Both the position numbers and the translations under genes were made by a program. Under the pieces are notes generated by a model, which was not told where the DNA came from, searched no databases, and was given only the letters and a program-made list of their open reading frames with translations. Positions 25,187-34,031 of a DNA stretch of 64,000 bases are shown here, in pieces. This stretch comes from UBA2965 sp036526135 (lineage in GTDB: Bacteria > Pseudomonadota > Gammaproteobacteria > Pseudomonadales > Azotimanducaceae): the NCBI GenBank assembly GCA_036526135.1, contig DATCZA010000034.1, positions 94,953-158,952 on the forward strand, written 5' to 3'. Numbering within the stretch: position 1 is the first letter of the stretch; each line of letters opens with the position of its first letter.

Positions 25187-25485
25187 CAGGTGGTCCTCGG
25201 GGTGTCCCGACAGCACTCGTCGGACAGGTAGGTGATCAGATCGTTCATGGTCCTGTAGTTCGCCGTGCAGCGAAGCACGCGGCCCTCGCGGGTCTGGGAG
25301 ACCAGATCGTTTTTCACCAGGTGAGCGATGTGATGCGAAAGGGTGGACCCGGGAATGTCCAGACGAGCCTGAAGCTTTCCGACGGGCAAGCCGGCCGGTC
25401 CGGCACGCACGAGGGCTCTGTAGATGGCGAGCCGGGTGCTGTTGCCGAGGCTTTCGAGGCATGCCGAGGCGGCATCTAGTTTCAT
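25186..25485 (-). CDS. arsR: ArsR/SmtB-family transcriptional repressor
   Basis: A 99-residue winged-helix protein (ACLESLGNSTRLAIYRAL, IPGSTLSHHIAHLVKNDLV). The C-terminus has a Cys-Cys pair (DECCRDTP), which could coordinate trivalent arsenic or another thiophilic metal. The N-terminal metal-box ELCVCDL is absent, so the metal-binding Cys are C-terminal in this variant. It heads the arsR-aqpS operon, is divergent from arsI, and two matching inverted repeats lie between them. Predicted to repress both transcripts until arsenic binds. Confidence 0.9.
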   Translation of the reverse strand: MKLDAASACLESLGNSTRLAIYRALVRAGPAGLPVGKLQARLDIPGSTLSHHIAHLVKNDLVSQTREGRVLRCTANYRTMNDLITYLSDECCRDTPRTT

Positions 25486-25523
25486 CTGGAGTCTGCTTGA
25501 ATCCTTCGGGCCATCGCAGTTTA

Positions 25524-25551
25524 CGTTATTTCCATGAGGCTAGAAATAACG
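25524..25551. promoter_or_regulatory. ArsR-type operator 1
   Basis: A perfect inverted repeat: CGTTATTTC, ten bases, GAAATAACG. It lies about 40 bases upstream of arsR, between a weak -35 and a TAAACT-like -10 on the minus strand. A second copy with the same core and spacer lies 48 bases to the right. Binding by the adjacent ArsR is inferred from position and symmetry. Confidence 0.7.
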
Positions 25552-25572
25552 AAACGGTATTGGCGCGGGTCA

Positions 25573-25598
25573 ATTATTTCGAATAAAGTGGAAATATA
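25573..25598. promoter_or_regulatory. ArsR-type operator 2
   Basis: ATTATTTC, ten bases, GAAATATA. The inner six-base arms TATTTC/GAAATA are complementary and have the same ten-base spacer as operator 1. It covers a good -10 (TATATT, 25595-25600) for the divergent arsI gene, so binding would block arsI transcription. Confidence 0.65.
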
Positions 25599-25627
25599 TT
25601 TTCAAAGTATTGATGCAGGAGAATCGC

Positions 25628-26086
25628 ATGCGTCTTCAACTGGCACTGAACGTCGCAGACATAGACGAGGCGGTGAGCTACTACTCGCGGATCCTGGGCG
25701 TGGCGGCCAACAAGCGGGAGCCGGGCTATGCCAACTTCGTGATTGAAGACCCGGCGCTCAAGCTCGTGCTCTTCGAAGCGCCCGGAGCCGACGAGCGGCT
25801 GAATCACCTGGGCTTCGAGGCCTTTGCCGACGAGGACATCGAGGCGGTGGCCGGACGGCTCGAGGATGCGCGCGTGGAGCACGAGGTGCAGACCGAAGAG
25901 GTCTGCTGCTTCGCAAAGCAGAACAAAGTCGTCAGCTACGATCCGCAGGGCATGATGTGGGAGTGGTATCGGGTGGTGGAGGACTCCCCGACTTTCTTCG
26001 CGGAGCCCGAGGCCCTGGCGTGCTGCGCGCCGGCCGAGCCCGAAGCCCAGGGCTGCTGCCCCCCTGCCGAGCGGTCGGCGGGTTGA
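25628..26086 (+). CDS. arsI: ArsI/CadI-type glyoxalase-fold arsenic enzyme
   Basis: A 152-residue glyoxalase-fold protein, started at ATG 25628 with GGAG six bases upstream. LQLALNVADIDEAVSYYSRI is the family opening. The vicinal cysteines TEEVCCFAKQNKVVSYDP match the trivalent arsenical-binding pair of ArsI C-As lyases. NHLGFE and the C-terminal WEWYRVVED supply metal ligands. The tail has two further Cys pairs (LACCAPAE, GCCPPAE). ArsI removes methyl groups from trivalent methylarsenicals using iron and oxygen; CadI-like relatives are also known. Divergent from arsR and under shared operators. Confidence 0.85.
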   Translation: MRLQLALNVADIDEAVSYYSRILGVAANKREPGYANFVIEDPALKLVLFEAPGADERLNHLGFEAFADEDIEAVAGRLEDARVEHEVQTEEVCCFAKQNKVVSYDPQGMMWEWYRVVEDSPTFFAEPEALACCAPAEPEAQGCCPPAERSAG

Positions 26087-26088
26087 AG

Positions 26089-26889
26089 TCAGCCGCTGTG
26101 GTTGGCTTTGGCAGAGCCCGCGGCGAGCAGCCCGGCCAGCTCTTGTGGCGTGACCTGTCGCCCGTACTCTGACAGCTCGAAAGCCTCGGCGTAGCGGGCA
26201 CCGTCGTCGGCATGGGCATGGGCATGGGCGACGGCCGCCGGCCGCTGTGTGTAGAACTCTCTCAGCCAGCTGCGACGGTTCTCCCCCACCTCGAGGCCCA
26301 TGATGTGAGGCAACCACTCGTAAACCTGGGATTCGTGGCACGCCAGCAGCTCCACCACGGCTTCCAGCTGCTCTTCCGTGTCCACCAGAAGGTCTGACCG
26401 GAAGGGCGAGGGGCGACGGAAGAAGTCGCAGAATCCCAGGATTACCGGATCCTCGTTCATGATGGGCGCATCGGGCTGGACGTTCGGTACGCGCAGCAGG
26501 AAGCTGGCGTCCTGGACCAGCTGGGCTGCTGCTCGGTGGTCCGGGTGGTAATCGCCCGAGCGGTGCGTGATCAGCACGTGGGGAGCGAATTCGCGCACGG
26601 CGACGATCAGTCGCCCGCGCAGCTGGAGGCTCGGCTCGAGCTCGCCGTCTGGCGTATCCCAGACGGTGCACCGCGCGCCGAGCCGGCGAGCGGCGGCCTG
26701 GGCTTCCCTGGCCCGTCGTCGGGCGAGCGAGGCGCGATCCAGCTCGGCGTGACCGGCGGAGCCGTCCGTGAGGGTGAGCAGGTGGATGTCCGTGCCCGCT
26801 GCGGCCAGCTGGACGAGCAGCCCGCCGGCGTGAAACTCCGCATCGTCGGGATGGGCGCAGACGACCATGACTCGTAACGATTCCGGCAT
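26089..26889 (-). CDS. PIG-L family deacetylase
   Basis: A 266-residue LmbE-like protein. The zinc motif AHPDDAEFHAGG is near the N-terminus and HPDHRAAAQLV in the middle; these supply the His/Asp ligands of PIG-L N-acetylglucosamine deacetylases. HESQVYEW follows at the end of the catalytic core. Members remove acetyl groups from sugars or conjugates such as mycothiol precursors. Substrate unknown here. Convergent with arsI with a gap of two bases. Confidence 0.92.
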   Translation of the reverse strand: MPESLRVMVVCAHPDDAEFHAGGLLVQLAAAGTDIHLLTLTDGSAGHAELDRASLARRRAREAQAAARRLGARCTVWDTPDGELEPSLQLRGRLIVAVREFAPHVLITHRSGDYHPDHRAAAQLVQDASFLLRVPNVQPDAPIMNEDPVILGFCDFFRRPSPFRSDLLVDTEEQLEAVVELLACHESQVYEWLPHIMGLEVGENRRSWLREFYTQRPAAVAHAHAHADDGARYAEAFELSEYGRQVTPQELAGLLAAGSAKANHSG

Positions 26890-26904
26890 GGCGTCAGGTC
26901 TCCG

Positions 26905-26931
26905 TTACATCTCTTACATCCTTTTTACATC
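26905..26931. repeat. three direct TTACATC repeats
   Basis: TTACATC occurs at 26905, 26914 and 26925, with spacings of 9 and 11 bases, in an AT-rich patch just upstream of the PIG-L start and ahead of the small plus-strand frame at 27056. Such close direct repeats can be sites for a regulator that binds cooperatively. Only chance similarity is excluded by eye, so confidence is low. Confidence 0.4.
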
Positions 26932-27055
26932 AACCATTTACGGCGTGGATAGACTGTGGGTGTTGGGGGTTGGACCCGCTTCGGGCCGTTGTTCGTTGGT
27001 TTTGAGAAGCGACTTTCGCTGTCTCGTCGGTCGCGATTTTTGCGCCGATGAGGAC

Positions 27056-27238
27056 GTGTACACCGTGGTGGACATCGCCTCGTTGCAGGACTACGTGCTC
27101 GTGGAGGCTCGCCGGAAAGCTCAGGAAGCCGGCACCGTCCCCATCTACCGCAAATTTCCCGTCCGGGAGGTTCTGGACACGCTCGTGGTCGACGAGGAGA
27201 TCGTCCTCTTCAAGCCGAGCCTGTTTCCCGCGCTCTAG
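27056..27238 (+). CDS. small hypothetical protein
   Basis: About 60 residues with strongly GC-ending codons from GTG 27056 to the stop, which supports real coding. The start is uncertain: GTG 27065 has a GAGGA ten bases upstream, and a longer frame begins near 26867. The protein (VVDIASLQDYVLVEARRKA, VREVLDTLVVDEEIVLFKP) is mixed alpha/beta and charged. I recognise no family. It precedes the convergent amidase gene by 9 bases. The three TTACATC repeats lie in its upstream region. Confidence 0.5.
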   Translation: MYTVVDIASLQDYVLVEARRKAQEAGTVPIYRKFPVREVLDTLVVDEEIVLFKPSLFPAL

Positions 27239-27247
27239 GGTCGTTAT

Positions 27248-28681
27248 TCAGCCGGCATGCTCGCTCTGCGGGGGACGCCGCTGGCCATGGCCGGTAGCCT
27301 CCTCGAACAGCCGGGCGATGGCCAGCAGATCGAGGTCGCCGTGAGGTCGCCCGACGATCTGCAGGCCCAGGGGCAGGCCGTCGTCCGTGAACCCGCCGGG
27401 GACTGAGATCGCGGGGAGATCGGTGACGGTCACGGCGCAGCAGATGGTCATCCAGTCGATGTACGTCTCCATGGCCCGGCCATCGATCTCGCGCACCCAA
27501 TCCAGCGACTTGTCGAACGGTGGTACCTGGGCAGAAGGCAGCAGCAGCGCGTCGTGGTGGGCAAAGAAAGCGCCGACGCGCTGGTAAATCGCCGTACGTT
27601 CGACCTCGCAGCGCAACAGATCCTCTGCGGTGAGCGCGTAGCCCTGCTCCACGTTCCAGATCATGGTTTCCTTGGCATGTTCGCGCCAGCGCGGTAGCGA
27701 GCGATCCAGGGCCCGGCCGGTCTGGGCCAGGCTGGCCGCGCGCTGGGTCTGGAATACCGACATGCCTCCGCGCAGGTCCGGACAGGCATTCTCCACCTCG
27801 CAGCCGAGGTCTTCGAAAACGACCGCCGCTGCCTCGAGCAGCCGGACCATGGCGGCGTCCACGGGTGCAAAGCCGAGATCTGCGGACCAGGCGATCTTCA
27901 GGGTTGCCGGATCGGCGTGGGGCAGATCGCGGAAGTGTCGGCCCGGCTCCGGCCGGCTCAGGGGGTCGTCCTGATTGGGGCCTGCCTGAACGGACAGCAG
28001 CAGAGCCGCGTCGGGCACGTTACGAGCCATGGGGCCGGGGGTGAGCAGCCGAGCAAACCAGCCGAACGGGCCATCCGCCGGGACGCGCCCCAATGAGGGC
28101 CTAAGGCCGACAACGTTGCAGTACCCGGCCGGGTTGCGCAGCGATCCGCCCATGTCCGACCCGTCGGCCAGGGGAAGCATCCCCGTTGCCAGCGCCGCGG
28201 CGGCGCCGCCACTGCTGCCTCCGGCCGTGCGCGACAGGTCGTAGGGATTGCTCGTGGTTCCGAAGAGGTTATTGAACGTGTGTGATCCCAGGGCGAACTC
28301 GGGCACGTTGGATTTCGCGATGAAAAGTGCGCCTGCGGCCCGTTGGCGTGCGGCCACCGCTCCATCGTGCCTAGCCACGCGTTCGGCCCAGGGGACAAAT
28401 CCCCAGGTGGTCGGAAAGCCTGCGGCGTCATGGGTGTCCTTGACGGCCATGGGCAGACCGTGCAGAGGACCGCACGGCTCACCGCGGCTGCGCGCCCGAT
28501 CCGCTTGGCGAGCCAGCTCGAGTGCCGCCTCTCTGGGCAGAACGTTGACGAGCGCATTGATCTGGGGGTTCAGGATTTCGATGCGATCGTAGTGTGCGTC
28601 CATGACTTCCACGGCGGATGCGTCTCCCCGTCGAATCATCCCGGCAGTATCAAGAGCCGCTTGCCGCGCCAGTTCGCTCAT
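27248..28681 (-). CDS. amidase-signature enzyme
   Basis: A 477-residue amidase when started at ATG 28681; the longer frame upstream overlaps the ABC gene promoter. The Ser-cisSer-Lys machinery is visible: Lys in MAVKDTHDAAG, cis-Ser and Ser in RTAGGSSGGAAAAL and GSDMGGSLRNPAGY. These enzymes hydrolyse carboxamides, nitrile products or cyclic amides. It is one of three amidases in this window (others at 35426 and 50870) with distinct sequences. Divergent from the ABC transporter genes. Confidence 0.92.
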   Translation of the reverse strand: MSELARQAALDTAGMIRRGDASAVEVMDAHYDRIEILNPQINALVNVLPREAALELARQADRARSRGEPCGPLHGLPMAVKDTHDAAGFPTTWGFVPWAERVARHDGAVAARQRAAGALFIAKSNVPEFALGSHTFNNLFGTTSNPYDLSRTAGGSSGGAAAALATGMLPLADGSDMGGSLRNPAGYCNVVGLRPSLGRVPADGPFGWFARLLTPGPMARNVPDAALLLSVQAGPNQDDPLSRPEPGRHFRDLPHADPATLKIAWSADLGFAPVDAAMVRLLEAAAVVFEDLGCEVENACPDLRGGMSVFQTQRAASLAQTGRALDRSLPRWREHAKETMIWNVEQGYALTAEDLLRCEVERTAIYQRVGAFFAHHDALLLPSAQVPPFDKSLDWVREIDGRAMETYIDWMTICCAVTVTDLPAISVPGGFTDDGLPLGLQIVGRPHGDLDLLAIARLFEEATGHGQRRPPQSEHAG

Positions 28682-28841
28682 TGAGGTATTCTCGATTCGC
28701 CAACGCGCGCCGGCAAGGTGGTGGCGCGCACGCATTGCGGTTGGCCGGCATGGTCGAACTGTTGGTGGAACGGGCCGCGCCGGGAGCGCGGTGGTTCTCG
28801 GGCGTCGAGGAACGACCGATCGAGCTCTGCAAGGAGAAAGC

Positions 28842-29729
28842 ATGCTGAAGATAAACGCTTTGTCGAAGACCTATCCCAACGGTGTGCAGGCGCTGGACGG
28901 CGTGGATCTGGAGATCGCCAAGGGCATGTTCGGGTTGCTCGGGCCGAACGGTGCCGGCAAGTCCACGCTCATGCGCACCATCGCGACGCTGCAGAGCCCG
29001 GACAGCGGTTCCATTCACTTCAACGACGTCGATGTGCTCGCGGATCCCAACGCCCTGCGTCGCGTGCTGGGCTACCTCCCGCAGGAGTTCGGCGCGTATC
29101 CGCGCACGTCTCCGGAAGTGATGCTCGATCACATCGCAGCGCTCAAGGGCATTGGCGGTCGCGGCGCTCGCAAAGCGCTCGTCGAGCAGCTGCTGGTGCA
29201 GACGAACCTCTGGGACGTGCGCAAGAAGAGCATCGACAGCTTTTCCGGGGGTATGCGCCAACGCTTCGGGATCGCCCAGGCGCTCATCGGCGATCCGCAG
29301 CTGGTGATCGTCGACGAGCCAACGGCGGGGCTCGATCCCGCAGAGCGCCGGCGCTTTCATAACCTGCTGGCCAGAATCGGCGAGGAGGTGGTGGTCATTC
29401 TCTCCACCCACATCGTCGAGGACGTTGCCGAGCTTTGCCCGAACATGGCCGTCATGGGCGGCGGGCGGATTCTGGTGCAGGGTGAACCCAAGGAGCTGAC
29501 CGGGCGTCTTGCGGGACGGCTGTGGTCGAAAGTGGTTCCCCGCGACGAGGCCGAAGGGTTGCGGCGTTCCCTGCCGGTGGTGTCGACGCGACTGGTGGCG
29601 GGGCAGGTGGAACTAAGGGTGCTCTCGGAGCAGGACCCCGAGGGTGGCCTCGCCGCGGTCGAGCCGAGCCTGGAGGACGTTTACTTCGCCACCCTCATGA
29701 AGCACGGCATGAACCCGGTGGTCGACTGA
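28842..29729 (+). CDS. ABC transporter ATP-binding protein
   Basis: A 295-residue ATPase starting at ATG 28842 (AAGGAGA upstream). Walker A is GPNGAGKST, the signature is FSGGMRQRFG, Walker B is VIVDEPTAGLDP, with the H-loop in ILSTHIVEDV. The C-terminal 60 residues (PRDEAEGLRRSLPVVSTRLV) form an extra domain. The next gene, 11 bases downstream, encodes the membrane component fused to a peptidase. The pair makes a full ABC-2 type exporter or envelope-remodelling complex. Confidence 0.95.
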   Translation: MLKINALSKTYPNGVQALDGVDLEIAKGMFGLLGPNGAGKSTLMRTIATLQSPDSGSIHFNDVDVLADPNALRRVLGYLPQEFGAYPRTSPEVMLDHIAALKGIGGRGARKALVEQLLVQTNLWDVRKKSIDSFSGGMRQRFGIAQALIGDPQLVIVDEPTAGLDPAERRRFHNLLARIGEEVVVILSTHIVEDVAELCPNMAVMGGGRILVQGEPKELTGRLAGRLWSKVVPRDEAEGLRRSLPVVSTRLVAGQVELRVLSEQDPEGGLAAVEPSLEDVYFATLMKHGMNPVVD

Positions 29730-29740
29730 GAGGAGGCGCC

Positions 29741-32700
29741 ATGTTTCTCGAGGTCTTCAGATTCGAAAGCCGCTTTCAGGTCCGCTCCCCGCTGTTCCTG
29801 ACGATATCCACGGTGTGGTTCCTTTTTGGTTTTCTGATCACCGGCAGCGAGTCGGTGAGCGTCGGCGGTGTCGGCAGCAACCTGAACCTGAACGCATCGT
29901 TTGCCATCATCCAGACGATCACGGTGCTCACCATCATCGGCATGTTTGCGGCAATAGCCTTCGTGGCCAGCGCCATCACGCGCGATCGCGAAACCAAGAC
30001 GGCCGAGATCTTCTACAGCAGCGGGATATCCGAGAGGAGCTATCTGCTGGGACGATTTGCCGGGGGGTGCGTCTTCGCCACCGCCGCGGTGACCGCCGGC
30101 GTCGTCGGGACCATGCTGGGCACCTTCATGCCCTGGCTCGATGCGGAGCGTATCGGCAGCTTCAGCCTGGCGCCTTATGTGTTCAGCATGCTGGTCATCG
30201 TGCTGCCGAACATGTTCATCATCTGCGCTTTGTTCTTCAGCGTGGCGGCTCTGACCCGATCGATGATGGCGTCCTACGTCGCCGCGCTCGGGTTTCTGGT
30301 CTCTTTCGCGGTGATCGGCAGCGCCACCGATCCTGAGAACATCCGGTATCTGGCGCTCGGAGAACCGTTCGGACAGGTGGCGCTGGGAGAAATCACCCGA
30401 TACTGGACAGTGTTCGATCGGAACTTCCGGGTTCCGGAGCTCGCGGGGACGCTGCTGCTCAACCGCGTGATCTGGGTCCTCGTCGCGACGGCCGTCCTGG
30501 GGATCACGGTGGCCCGATTTGCCTTCGAGCTGAAGCCTGCCCGCAAGCGGTGGTGGCGACGCCGGCCGAACCGGTCCGAGGCGCGAGCCGCGCCCCGTCA
30601 CGTGGTTGACGTTGCCCGGGCAAGTGCCGGGATGACTGCGAGCCTCCTCTCGCAGCTGCGCATGGACTTCCGGGGGATCATCCGCAGTGTTCCCTTTTAC
30701 GTGCTGCTGGCCTTCGGGATGCTGAACGTGATCGGTGGTTTCTACGGAGCCGTCAGCCAGTGGTACGGAACGGAGGTTTACCCCGTCACCCGCATCATGA
30801 CTCAGGTGGTGGGGAGCACCTTTGCGTTCGTGGTGCTGCTGATCCTCATCTACTATTCCGGCGAGCTGGTGCATCGCGAGCGCCAGAGCGGGGTGGCCGA
30901 CTACCTCGACGCCGCGCCGTATCCCAACGGCATCATGATCCTCTCCAAGGTGTTCGGTCTCTGGTTGGTGATCAGCCTGCTGTACCTGGTGGTCGTGCTT
31001 GCCGGCATGCTCGTCCAGGCGCTCAACGGCTACCGGGAGTTCGAGCCGTTGCTCTATCTCGTCAGCGTGTTCGGCGTGATCGGCGGTTCGTTCTATCTGT
31101 GGGCGGTCCCGGCGGTGCTCATCCAGTCGCTGGCGTCGAACAAGTTTCTCGGCATGGCGGCGCTGCTGGTGATCTTTCTGGGCCTGACAACCCTGGAGGG
31201 TTTCGGCTTCGAACACATGCTCTACAACTTCGGGCTGCCCGCCGCACCTTATTCGGACATGAACGGCTACGGGCATTTCGTCGGGCGAATCGTTTCGGCG
31301 TTTGCGTACTGGGCGAGCTTGTGCGTCATCCTCGTCGTCGTCGCCCATCTTTTCTATCCCCGCGGCCTGCAGACGGCGGCAGAGAGGCTGGCGACGGCCC
31401 GTCAGCGTTTCTCGGGCGGGGTTGGCGCCCTGGTGGTCCTCGCCGCCCTCACCTTCTGCGGCCTGGGGGGTTGGATCTTCTACAACACCAACGTCTTGAA
31501 CGAGTACCTGACCTCCGAGGACCTGGAGGAAGCCCAGGCGGATTACGAAAAGGCTTACCGACAGCACCGTCGGCTGCCGCCTTTGCAGGTCGTGGATCTG
31601 AACCTAGCGGTCGACGTGTTTCCCGATGAGCGCCGGTTGGAGTCGAGGGGCACCGCGCGTCTGATCAACGCCAACGAGCAGCCGGTCAGCGACGTTCACC
31701 TTACGCTGCCGCCGCTCCTCCGGGTCAACGAGCTGTCCCTAGAGCGAGCCGGGCTCGTCGCCGAAGACGAGCGGCTCGGCTACTACCAGTACGTCCTCGA
31801 TGAAGCGTTGCCGCCGGGAGCGGAAACGACGCTTTCCTGGGACCTGTCCTGGATCAACGAGGGTTTTCCGAATTCGGGCGCTACGACTCGGGTGGTTGGC
31901 AACGGCACTTTCGTCGACAGCACCGAGATAGCCCCGACGCTCGGCTACGACAGCGGCCGGGAACTAAACGACAACAACGTCCGTCGCGAGTATGGGCTGC
32001 CGCCCGTGGAGCGCCTTCCCAAGCTGGGCGATCCGGACTGGCTGGGGACCAACCAGCTCGGCGTCAGCGTTCGCAGCGACTTTCGCGCCGTGGTCAGCAC
32101 CTCGGCCGATCAGATTGCCGTGGCCCCGGGCTATCTCCAGCGAGAGTGGGTGGAAGATGATCGACGCTTCTTCGAGTACGCGATGGATCAGCCGATCTGG
32201 CCCTTCGTGTCCGTCTCGTCCGCGCGATACGTCGTGGCCCGCGACAAGTGGGACGACGTGGACTTAGAGGTGTACCACGACCCCAAGCACCCGTACAACG
32301 TCGAGACCATGATCACCGCCACGAAGAAGTCGCTGGACTACTTCACCCGGGAATTCTCCCCCTACCAGTACCGCCAGTTCCGGATCCTGGAGTTTCCCGC
32401 GTACGCGTCGTTCGCACAGTCGTTCCCGAACACGATTCCCTACTCCGAGGGCATCGGGTTCATCGCCGATCTTCGCGATCCCGCGGAAATCGATTACGTG
32501 TTCTACGTGACCGCGCACGAGCTTGCCCACCAGTGGTGGGCGCATCAGGTGGTCGGGGCGCAGATGCAGGGGATGACCGTCATCGTCGAGACTCTGGCTC
32601 AGTACTCGGCGCTGATGGTGATGGAGCAGGAGTATGGGCCCGAGCGCATGCGCCGTTTCCTCAAGTACGAGCTGGACAACTATCTGCAGTCCCGCGGCGG

Positions 32701-33298
32701 TGAGCTGATCGAGGAGCTGCCTCTGCTTTACGTGGAGAACCAGGGGTACATCCATTACAGCAAGGGCAGCGTGGTGATGTATGCGCTCAAGGATGCCATC
32801 GGCGAGGACAAGGTCAACGCCGCGCTCAAGAGCTTCATCGCGAAATACGGGTTCAAGGAAGGCTTGTTTCCAACCTCCAGGGATCTGCTGGACGAGTTCC
32901 GGGCCGTGGCCGGGGCGGAGCACCAGCCGCTCATCACGGATCTGTTCGAGAGGATCACGGTATACGACCTCGCGGTGACGGACGCATCGGTGGCTGAGAA
33001 CGACGGGGGTTTCGATGTGACGATCACGGTTGCGGCCCGCAAGCTCGACGCGGACGGCGAGGGCAGGGAGGCGGAGGTGCCGCTCAGCCAGATGTTCGAT
33101 CTGGCCGTCTTTCCGGAAGCGCCCGAAGATCTGAGCGAGGATGATCTGCCGGATCCGCTCCTCGCCGAGAGGCGCCAGGTGGTATCGGGAGAGCAGACGT
33201 TCACGGTACGCGTGGACGAGCGCCCCGAGCGGGTAGGCATCGATCCTTACAACAAGATGATCGACCGCAATCCCGACGACAACCTTCGACGTCTCTAG
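29741..33298 (+). CDS. ABC-2 permease fused to M1-family metallopeptidase
   Basis: A 1185-residue fusion. Residues 1-600 contain two ABC-2 permease units of about six helices each (ITVLTIIGMFAAIAFVASAI; YVLLAFGMLNVIGGFYGA), with a cytoplasmic linker near 275-310. A last helix near 570-590 leads to a periplasmic M1 peptidase. HELAHQWWAHQ at 926-936 and Glu950 in VETLAQY make the zinc site. The spacing is HExxH, 19 residues, E, one more than classical M1 aminopeptidases. PYSEGIGF lies where GxMEN would be. ATG 29741 follows GAGGAGG. Function unknown; the peptidase could trim exported peptides or proteins. Confidence 0.93.
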   Translation: MFLEVFRFESRFQVRSPLFLTISTVWFLFGFLITGSESVSVGGVGSNLNLNASFAIIQTITVLTIIGMFAAIAFVASAITRDRETKTAEIFYSSGISERSYLLGRFAGGCVFATAAVTAGVVGTMLGTFMPWLDAERIGSFSLAPYVFSMLVIVLPNMFIICALFFSVAALTRSMMASYVAALGFLVSFAVIGSATDPENIRYLALGEPFGQVALGEITRYWTVFDRNFRVPELAGTLLLNRVIWVLVATAVLGITVARFAFELKPARKRWWRRRPNRSEARAAPRHVVDVARASAGMTASLLSQLRMDFRGIIRSVPFYVLLAFGMLNVIGGFYGAVSQWYGTEVYPVTRIMTQVVGSTFAFVVLLILIYYSGELVHRERQSGVADYLDAAPYPNGIMILSKVFGLWLVISLLYLVVVLAGMLVQALNGYREFEPLLYLVSVFGVIGGSFYLWAVPAVLIQSLASNKFLGMAALLVIFLGLTTLEGFGFEHMLYNFGLPAAPYSDMNGYGHFVGRIVSAFAYWASLCVILVVVAHLFYPRGLQTAAERLATARQRFSGGVGALVVLAALTFCGLGGWIFYNTNVLNEYLTSEDLEEAQADYEKAYRQHRRLPPLQVVDLNLAVDVFPDERRLESRGTARLINANEQPVSDVHLTLPPLLRVNELSLERAGLVAEDERLGYYQYVLDEALPPGAETTLSWDLSWINEGFPNSGATTRVVGNGTFVDSTEIAPTLGYDSGRELNDNNVRREYGLPPVERLPKLGDPDWLGTNQLGVSVRSDFRAVVSTSADQIAVAPGYLQREWVEDDRRFFEYAMDQPIWPFVSVSSARYVVARDKWDDVDLEVYHDPKHPYNVETMITATKKSLDYFTREFSPYQYRQFRILEFPAYASFAQSFPNTIPYSEGIGFIADLRDPAEIDYVFYVTAHELAHQWWAHQVVGAQMQGMTVIVETLAQYSALMVMEQEYGPERMRRFLKYELDNYLQSRGGELIEELPLLYVENQGYIHYSKGSVVMYALKDAIGEDKVNAALKSFIAKYGFKEGLFPTSRDLLDEFRAVAGAEHQPLITDLFERITVYDLAVTDASVAENDGGFDVTITVAARKLDADGEGREAEVPLSQMFDLAVFPEAPEDLSEDDLPDPLLAERRQVVSGEQTFTVRVDERPERVGIDPYNKMIDRNPDDNLRRL

Positions 33299-33891
33299 GA
33301 GGGGACGGTGTTCAGCGCATCGAGGGTCCAGACGGTTACGCCGAGGGGGCGCTTGAGATAGAGCCCGCCGCCCACGTTCGCCCAGTGTCTGTTCAGCCGT
33401 CGTCGGTACCAGGCAGCCGGCCGCGCGTGCTGGGACGGGTCCGTGCGGCGGCGATCACACAGTTTCAGGTCCTCCTCGGTGAGCACGCCGAGAAAGAGCG
33501 CGGCACCGGTCAGCGAGGCGAGGTTGCGCAGGGCCCGGTTGCAGCCCGCATCGTCGAGATAGGCGAGGACGTCGTTGCAGACGACGAGATCGAAAGGATG
33601 CTCGGCCTGGAAATCCGCTACCGATCCCTGCAGCCACCCGTGGCGACGGCACAGGTAGTCGCTCACCTCCACCCCCGTCAGCCTCGCTCGTGGAAAGTGC
33701 TTGCCCAGCGCGCGCAGCAGGGTGCCCGTTCCGCAGCCGAGGTCCACGATGCTGCGCGGCCGGAGCTCCAGATAGTCGAGATAAGCGGCGATGAACCCGG
33801 CCTGGCGCCGGGTGCCCGCCGGGGTGGTCACGCGGGTCCGCGGGTCGCGGTAGTAGCGGTCGTAGTAGGCTTTGTTGAAGGTTCTGGCCAT
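33295..33891 (-). CDS. class I SAM-dependent methyltransferase
   Basis: A 198-residue methyltransferase started at ATG 33889-33891 (MARTFNKAYYDRYYRDP). SAM motif I is SIVDLGCGTGTLLRALG; motif II acidic end LTGVEVSDYL; and the active-site-like VVCNDVLAYLDDAG. Substrate unknown. Its stop shares the four bases CTAG with the stop of the ABC-peptidase fusion on the other strand. A TTG-start extension (33933) is possible but has a poor upstream site. Confidence 0.85.
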   Translation of the reverse strand: MARTFNKAYYDRYYRDPRTRVTTPAGTRRQAGFIAAYLDYLELRPRSIVDLGCGTGTLLRALGKHFPRARLTGVEVSDYLCRRHGWLQGSVADFQAEHPFDLVVCNDVLAYLDDAGCNRALRNLASLTGAALFLGVLTEEDLKLCDRRRTDPSQHARPAAWYRRRLNRHWANVGGGLYLKRPLGVTVWTLDALNTVPS

Positions 33892-34031
33892 GACGTGCTC
33901 GTTGAGGGTCGGGCGAGAACCAAAGGTAAACAATGCTGCACCCTCCCGGCCAGCGGGGATGGGTGGCCTTGAGGCAGGACGTTCGCTTCTGAGGTAAGCT
34001 CGGCTTCCGCCGCATTCCAGGACATCAAGCC

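Noticed and set aside
29681..31567. 628-codon reverse frame
   Set aside because: Antisense to the ABC-peptidase fusion; the sequence is His/Asp/Arg/Gln-rich, without domain features.
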